Shown here: piece by piece, positions 60,130-64,000 of the stretch
Numbering within the stretch: the first letter of the stretch is position 1
Layout of the letters: every line of letters begins with the position of its first letter
Assembly (NCBI GenBank): GCA_036502405.1
Contig: DASXYP010000045.1
Span: 1 to 64,000 of the forward strand
Length of the DNA stretch: 64,000 bases
Direction of reading: 5' to 3'
Source of the DNA: Chersky-806 sp036502405
GTDB taxonomy: Bacteria > Actinomycetota > Acidimicrobiia > IMCC26256 > JAENVU01
Position numbers and translations under genes: made by a program
The notes under the pieces: model-generated
The model's database searches: none
What the model saw: the letters and a program-made list of their open reading frames with translations, nothing else
What the model was told of the DNA's origin: nothing

Positions 60130-61268
60130 GAGGCGGGGAACCGGTACAGCTGCCGCGCGTTGGTCTCGGCGATCCGGCGGGCGTCGTCGTCGGGAACGTC
60201 GGACAACGCGTCCTCCAGGACCTTGCGGCTGTCCGGCCAATTCGAGTCGTTGTGCGGGAAGTCCGCCTCCCACATGATCTTGTCGATCCCGATCAGGTCG
60301 CGGTTCCGGAGGGCGTACTCGTCCGAGATCATGCAGACCCAGACGTGCGCGGCGAAGACCTCGGACGGCAGCACCTCGTTCGCGAGACCCTCGTAGCGGC
60401 TCCGCTTCCAGGTGTAGTCGAGCCGCTCGAGGACGTAGGGCACCCACCCGGCTCCGCCCTCCGACAGCGCGACCCGGCAGTCGGGCAGGCCGTTGAAGAC
60501 GCCGCTGAAGATCAGGTCGCCGAGCGCGCTCATCGAGTTGATGCCACAGAGGGCGATGCCGACGGACGGATTCGACTCGGGCGAGGGGCGGATGAGACCC
60601 GACGAGGTGCCGATGTGCATCGACAGGGGCAAGCCGGTCGCGTTGCACGCCTCGAAGACGGGGCGCCAGTGCCCGGTCGGGAACGACGGCAGCCCGAGCG
60701 GGTGCGGGTTCTCGACGAAGAGCACCGCGCGCGATCCCTTGTCCGCGCACCGCTCGATCTCCTGCACCGCGGCCGACAGGTCCCAGAGCGGGATCAGCGT
60801 CTGCGGGATGAACCGTTCGGGGTAGGCCGCGCACCACTCGTCGATCATCCAGTCGTTCCACGCGCGCACCATCGCGAGCGCGAGGTCCCGGTCCTCGGCG
60901 TCGAGGAACTGGGTGCCGCCGAAGCGCGGGAACGTCGGGAACAGCAGCTCCGCCCAGACCCCGTCGTCGTCCATCGCCCGCACCCGCTCGTGCACGTCGA
61001 ACGCGGCCGGGATCATGTCCTCGTAGCGCCGGGCGAACAGGTCGTCACCGCGACCCTCCTCCCCCGGGCGGAACCTTCTCGTCTTGGCGTTCCCCTGGAA
61101 CGTGAGGGGATAGAACCGCTCCTCCCAGAGCCACCCCTCGGCGCCGTCCCGCTCCACGATGCGCGGGGCGCGGTCGCGGAACCGGGGCTCGATGTGGTCG
61201 ACGAACACGTGGGACGGCTCGACGACGTGGTCGTCGACCGAGATCGGCTGGACGTCACTACGAAGCAC
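60126..61268 (-). CDS. Amidohydrolase family 2 metal-dependent hydrolase
   Basis: 380 residues from GTG 61268 after GAGGAGG. ISVDDHVVEPSHVF (D-x-H), LSMHIGTSS (His) and MWEADFPHNDSNWP (Asp) are the metal and catalytic residues. It is clearly related to but more distant from the two close paralogues at 10104 and 20902. It heads the operon with the LLM gene. Confidence 0.88.
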   Translation of the reverse strand: MLRSDVQPISVDDHVVEPSHVFVDHIEPRFRDRAPRIVERDGAEGWLWEERFYPLTFQGNAKTRRFRPGEEGRGDDLFARRYEDMIPAAFDVHERVRAMDDDGVWAELLFPTFPRFGGTQFLDAEDRDLALAMVRAWNDWMIDEWCAAYPERFIPQTLIPLWDLSAAVQEIERCADKGSRAVLFVENPHPLGLPSFPTGHWRPVFEACNATGLPLSMHIGTSSGLIRPSPESNPSVGIALCGINSMSALGDLIFSGVFNGLPDCRVALSEGGAGWVPYVLERLDYTWKRSRYEGLANEVLPSEVFAAHVWVCMISDEYALRNRDLIGIDKIMWEADFPHNDSNWPDSRKVLEDALSDVPDDDARRIAETNARQLYRFPAS

Positions 61269-61286
61269 GAGAATCCTCCTCGGTGA

Positions 61287-61546
61287 TCACGACACCCGGA
61301 ACCCGAGCGGCAGGTGCTTGATGCTCCCGTTGACGATCGAGCTCAGACGTTCTACCGCGCCGGCGACCTCGAACCACTCGAGGCGGGCGAGCAGGTCCGG
61401 AAGATCGTCTCGAGCTCGACCCGCGCGACGTACCCGCCGCGCACCTGGGTGTCCTCGGTCGCGGTGCGGTTGAAGTGGCTGATCGGCGTGACCCGGCGCA
61501 GGATCTCCTCGACGGCGTCGTTCATGAGGTCCGGATCGTGGCCCGC
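61287..61546 (-). pseudogene. Cytochrome P450 remnant, haem loop deleted and frameshifted
   Basis: On the minus strand one frame reads DPDLMNDAVEEILRRVTPISHFNRTATEDTQVRGGYV, the P450 K-helix with its ExxR motif and the following strand. It then jumps to ARVELETIF, the C-terminal helix normally after the haem Cys. The adjacent frame continues LLARLEWFEVAGAVERL and IKHLPLGFRVS, the usual P450 end. Both the start and the roughly 50-residue Cys-ligand region are missing, plus one frameshift. It cannot bind haem. Confidence 0.75.
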
Positions 61547-62044
61547 CTAGGTGCCGGACCGTTCGAGCAGCGCGGCCAGCTTGTCGAAGGCCATGAGCCA
61601 CCCCGCGGCGCCGGGCGAGCCGGCGGGGACGCCGGTGTGCGTCATGGTCATCCAGGTGCCGCCGTCGCGCGCCTCGAGGTCGACCGCGATCTCGGTCGTC
61701 GTGGGATGTCCCTCGGGCATCCCTGCCTCCGCCGCCGACACGACGTTGCCGTGCTCGTCGGACATCGACTCCGTGTAGACGAGACGCCGGTTCGGAACGA
61801 CCTCGCGGTGCTCACCGGTGAACCACATCTGCATCGTGCCGTTGGGCGTCGCCATCTCCATGCAGACGAGTCGCGACCCACCGACGCGCACGTCCAGCTC
61901 GGCGACGGGGATCGTGGCGCCGGTCGGGCCGTACCACTGCTTGAAGTGCTCGCCGTCGGTCCACAAGCGCCAGACCTCGTCCACGGGCGCGTCGACCATG
62001 CGCTCGATGACCACCGCGTCCGCAGTGCCGGTTCCGTCACTCAT
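61547..62044 (-). CDS. SRPBCC/AHSA1-type protein
   Basis: 165 residues from ATG 62044. VVIERMVDAPVDEVWRLWTDGEHFKQWYGPTG begins the AHSA1 domain and TWMTMTHTGVPAGSPGAAGWLMAFDKLAALL ends it. It overlaps the ArsR gene by 8 bases, so they form a regulator/ligand-binder pair. The ligand is unknown. Confidence 0.88.
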   Translation of the reverse strand: MSDGTGTADAVVIERMVDAPVDEVWRLWTDGEHFKQWYGPTGATIPVAELDVRVGGSRLVCMEMATPNGTMQMWFTGEHREVVPNRRLVYTESMSDEHGNVVSAAEAGMPEGHPTTTEIAVDLEARDGGTWMTMTHTGVPAGSPGAAGWLMAFDKLAALLERSGT

Positions 62045-62399
62045 GATGCCCACCTGTCTCTCGTTCGGATCGGAGCTGTTGCACGTACGAGTCCATGCGG
62101 TCGAAGCGCGCCTCCCAGACCGGCCGGTACTGCTCGGCCCAGGACGAGACCTCCTCGAGCGGCCCCGCGTCGAGTGCGCAGGGCCGGAACTGCGCGCGCC
62201 GGCCGCGCACGACGAGACCCGCCCGCTCCAGCACCTTGAGGTGCTTCGAGACCGCGGGCAGCGAGAGCTCGAACGGCGCGGCGAGCTCGTTGACGTTCGC
62301 CGCCCCTTCGGCCAGGCGGGCCAGGATCGCCCGCCGCGTCGAGTTGGCGAGGGCCGCGAAGGTCTCGCTCAGCCGGTCGTCGTCGATGACCTGGGTCAT
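62037..62399 (-). CDS. ArsR-family winged-helix regulator
   Basis: 120 residues. SETFAALANSTRRAILARLAEGAANVNELAAPFELSLPAVSKHLKVLERAGLVVRG is the winged helix; no Cys pair for metals. GAGGG precedes the ATG. A 40-bp dyad lies 12 bp upstream, so it is probably autoregulated. Coupled to the SRPBCC gene. Confidence 0.9.
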   Translation of the reverse strand: MTQVIDDDRLSETFAALANSTRRAILARLAEGAANVNELAAPFELSLPAVSKHLKVLERAGLVVRGRRAQFRPCALDAGPLEEVSSWAEQYRPVWEARFDRMDSYVQQLRSERETGGHHE

Positions 62400-62411
62400 G
62401 CTCGACCCTCC

Positions 62412-62451
62412 GTAGTTTCCTGAGTGGCTAATTAACCAAGTCGGAAACTAC
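62412..62451. promoter_or_regulatory. 40-bp nested dyad operator before arsR
   Basis: Outer arms GTAGTTTCC (62412-62420) and GGAAACTAC (62443-62451) are perfect inverted repeats. The inner TGGCTAATTAACCA (62425-62438) is a near palindrome with the same centre. It is AT-rich, unlike the surroundings, and directly precedes the ArsR start. Confidence 0.65.
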
Positions 62452-62550
62452 TGGCTGCCGGCAACCGGGTCAACCTCGGGCCGGCCTCCAGCCGGTCGAT
62501 CGCGCGTGCGACGAAGGCGAGGTCGGCGTCGGCCCGGCGGCGTCCGGGGG

Positions 62551-62829
62551 AAGAAGGGCACGAGCCTCGATCCCGACTGGCCGATCGAGGAGGGCTGCGT
62601 GATCGCGGGCCGGCCGACGGTGCGCACGACCCTGCAGTTCCTCCCGCCGCCGGACTTCGAAGCGACGACGTTCGCCGACTTCATGGTGCTCGGGATGATC
62701 ATGACCGCGATGCCGGCGGTCAACGCGATCCCGCAGGTCGTCGCGGCGCTGGCGGGGATCGTGACGTACACCGACCTGCCGCTCCCGCTCCCGAGCGGCT
62801 GGGTGCCGGGACCGACCGCGGTCGACTGA
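62551..62829 (+). pseudogene. DapB/dihydrodipicolinate reductase-like C-terminal fragment
   Basis: The plus frame reads DPDWPIEEGCVIAGRPTVRTTLQFLPPPDFEATTFADFM then LGMIMTAMPAVNAIPQVV and GIVTYTDLPL, ending TGA 62829. This is the C-terminus of DapB-like NADPH-dependent enzymes of about 350 residues common in actinobacteria. The first 250 residues are missing and no good start is present. The flanking 100 bp upstream hold no other recognisable gene. Confidence 0.65.
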
Positions 62830-62915
62830 TCCCGGCCGCCGGGCGCGGAGGGGACCGCGGGCGTCGGTATCGTCCTGACGGGTCGCCGACGACGGCAGGG
62901 AGAGGTTGAGACGAG

Positions 62916-63764
62916 ATGACACCGGACCTGGCGGCACTCCTGGAGCTCGAGGCCCTCGACCGGGACCTCTTCCGCGGCCAGAACGAGCCCGGCGCCCGTG
63001 AGCGGCTCTCGCTCTACGGGGGCCAGGTCGCGGCCCAGGCGCTCCAGGCCGCGGGCGAGACGGTCCCCCCGGAGCGGCTGCCGCACTCGCTGCACGGCTA
63101 CTTCCTGCGTCCCGGCCACACCGACCGGCCGGTCATCTTCCACGTCGACCGCGACCGCGACGGCGGGTCGTTCTCCGCCCGCCACGTGCGCGCGGTGCAG
63201 GACGGCGAGGTGATCTTCTCGATGCTCGCGTCGTTCCACGAGCGCCGCGAGGCCGCAACCCTCGACGTCGTCGAGACCCTCGGCGGCGCGCCGCCGGACT
63301 CACTTCCGACGCGGCCGTCACCCTCACCCTCGCTCATCGAGGTGCGGGAGGTCACCCCCACGCGGATCATCGGCGGTCAGATCCGGCACTCGGACCGGCT
63401 CTGGGTGCGCGCTACGGCGCCGCTGCCCGACGACCCGTTGGTGCACGCCTGCGCGCTCACCTACGTCTCGGACCTCGGCTCCGGGTTCGGCCAGGTCGAC
63501 GTGCCCGGCCTCGCGGCCGGAGGACCGAGCATCGACCACGGCCTGTGGTTCCACGAGGCCGTCCGGGCCGACGAGTGGATGCTGCTCGAGCTGCGGCCGA
63601 TGAAGGCGGGAGGCGCGCGCGGCGTGTACAGCGGGTCGCTGCGCAGCCAGGACGGCCGGCTCGGAGTCCTGATCATGCAGGAGATGCTGCTGCGCAACTT
63701 CGCCATGGACGACTCGCAGCTGCGACGCGTCGCCGACTTCCTCGGCGTCACCGTCGAGGAGTGA
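62916..63764 (+). CDS. tesB: Acyl-CoA thioesterase II
   Basis: 282 residues, a double hot-dog. RLSLYGGQVAAQALQAAGETV, GYFLRPGHTDRPVIFHVDRDRDGGSFSARHV and the second half with PSIDHGLWFHEAVRADEWMLLEL are typical of TesB. Asp, Thr/Ser and Gln form its active site. It hydrolyses medium- or long-chain acyl-CoA in the cytosol, ending degradation or freeing CoA. Confidence 0.92.
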   Translation: MTPDLAALLELEALDRDLFRGQNEPGARERLSLYGGQVAAQALQAAGETVPPERLPHSLHGYFLRPGHTDRPVIFHVDRDRDGGSFSARHVRAVQDGEVIFSMLASFHERREAATLDVVETLGGAPPDSLPTRPSPSPSLIEVREVTPTRIIGGQIRHSDRLWVRATAPLPDDPLVHACALTYVSDLGSGFGQVDVPGLAAGGPSIDHGLWFHEAVRADEWMLLELRPMKAGGARGVYSGSLRSQDGRLGVLIMQEMLLRNFAMDDSQLRRVADFLGVTVEE

Positions 63765-63780
63765 GGCCCGCGAGCGTCGT

Positions 63781-63797
63781 CTGACCCTTCGGGTCAG
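63781..63797. terminator. Hairpin between convergent genes
   Basis: CTGACCC-TTC-GGGTCAG is a perfect 7-bp stem with a 3-base loop, between the thioesterase stop and the end of the convergent gene. It includes the stop codon of the latter. A bidirectional terminator is plausible; no T run is present. Confidence 0.45.
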
Positions 63798-64000
63798 GAG
63801 CCGTCCTTCATCCCGCCGATCCCGAGTGATCCTCCCGCCGGCACCGCGCTCGGCTCGTCGGCGGACACCATCGGCTCCACCCCGAGATCCGCGGCACGAG
63901 GTGGGTCGTCGAGGAGGTCCGCGGTCGGCACGAAGAACAGGGTGCCGGTGATCGCGGTCGAGAAGTCGAGGATCCGGTCGGTGGTGCCCGGAGGATCGCC
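63794..64000 (-). CDS. 3' end of a DyP-type peroxidase-like gene (partial)
   Basis: 68 codons from the window edge to TGA 63794. TTDRILDFSTAITGTLFFVPTADLLDDPP resembles the last conserved strand of bacterial DyP-type peroxidases, followed by a Gly/Ser-rich tail ending GIGGMKDGS. The haem-binding domain would lie beyond the window. The tail lacks an obvious encapsulin-targeting motif. Confidence 0.5.
   Translation of the reverse strand, partial: GDPPGTTDRILDFSTAITGTLFFVPTADLLDDPPRAADLGVEPMVSADEPSAVPAGGSLGIGGMKDGS

Noticed and set aside
62450..62550. Minus-strand frame DADLAFVARAIDRLEAGPRL next to the DapB-like remnant
   Set aside because: It may be a further gene end but is too short and unfamiliar to assign.
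1..64000. tRNA, rRNA, CRISPR array, insertion sequence, toxin-antitoxin or phage genes
   Set aside because: No T-loop-like motif with a matching acceptor stem, no spaced repeats and no transposase or integrase motif was found on reading both strands.

Overview
The window is uniformly GC-rich and densely coded. It looks like chromosomal DNA of an actinobacterium. Four luciferase-like F420-type oxidoreductases, an F420-type PPOX protein, a mycothiol-type DinB/maleylpyruvate isomerase protein and a DUF6777 protein all point to Actinomycetota. The large share of acyl-CoA and amidohydrolase genes would suit an Acidimicrobiia-like lineage, but that placement is inference. I found no rRNA, tRNA, CRISPR array, integrase or transposase.

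Layout. 1-5.6 kb: the 3' part of a helical-repeat/adenylate cyclase gene, an F420-type oxidoreductase, a VOC protein, a BtuF-like protein, an FMN reductase and a DinB-type protein. 5.6-11.4 kb: a leftward catabolic block of two amidohydrolases, a double-domain CoA-transferase and an enoyl-CoA hydratase, with a 28-bp direct repeat between two genes. 11.4-19.9 kb: cupredoxin and membrane protein, a Lys-rich protein, a PhnD-like protein, a 39-residue zinc ribbon, a lipoprotein, a haem-oxygenase-fold protein, a response regulator, an alcohol dehydrogenase coupled to an orphan NuoF, DUF1697 and PPOX. 19.8-22.1 kb: an ArsR-SRPBCC fusion divergent from an amidohydrolase, with several palindromes between them. 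22.1-27.1 kb: PIG-L and CMD genes, then a TetR-led four-gene operon with an SCP2/PhyH fusion. 27-35.9 kb: DyP peroxidase, LLM, acyl-CoA ligase, acyl-CoA dehydrogenase, LigD polymerase domain, methyltransferase/SDR/SnoaL operon and EVE protein. 35.9-41 kb: a dimethylformamidase-like protein and a cassette matching chsH2-chsH1-ltp2 of steroid side-chain cleavage, with chsH2 split in two, then an epimerase divergent from a TetR gene. 41-54.7 kb: AraC/VOC, a Tet(M)-like GTPase, an operon of lipoprotein, unusual NRAMP transporter and two PRC-barrel proteins, a DUF6777/propeller secreted protein, VOC/ArsR/SRPBCC, HugZ-like, DUF1801, two coiled-coil membrane proteins and a STAS protein. 54.8-64 kb: hydrolase/TauD, MsrA, DHA2 exporter, LLM/amidohydrolase, ArsR/SRPBCC, thioesterase and the end of a DyP-type gene.

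How the genes work together. Most enzymes suit activation, dehydrogenation, hydration, retro-aldol or thiolytic cleavage, and hydrolysis of CoA-bound lipophilic or cyclic substrates, served by F420 redox enzymes. Control seems local: TetR and ArsR genes sit beside palindromes in the promoters of the genes they adjoin. Genes are packed by 1-8 base start/stop overlaps (ATGA, GTGA, TTGA, TGATG).

Decay. Four gene remnants are visible: an SRPBCC relic near 32.2 kb, an acyl-CoA synthetase C-terminus near 59.1 kb, a P450 with its haem loop deleted near 61.4 kb, and a DapB-like C-terminus near 62.7 kb. Three of the four lie between 58.9 and 62.9 kb, so that end of the window looks like a site of repeated deletion.
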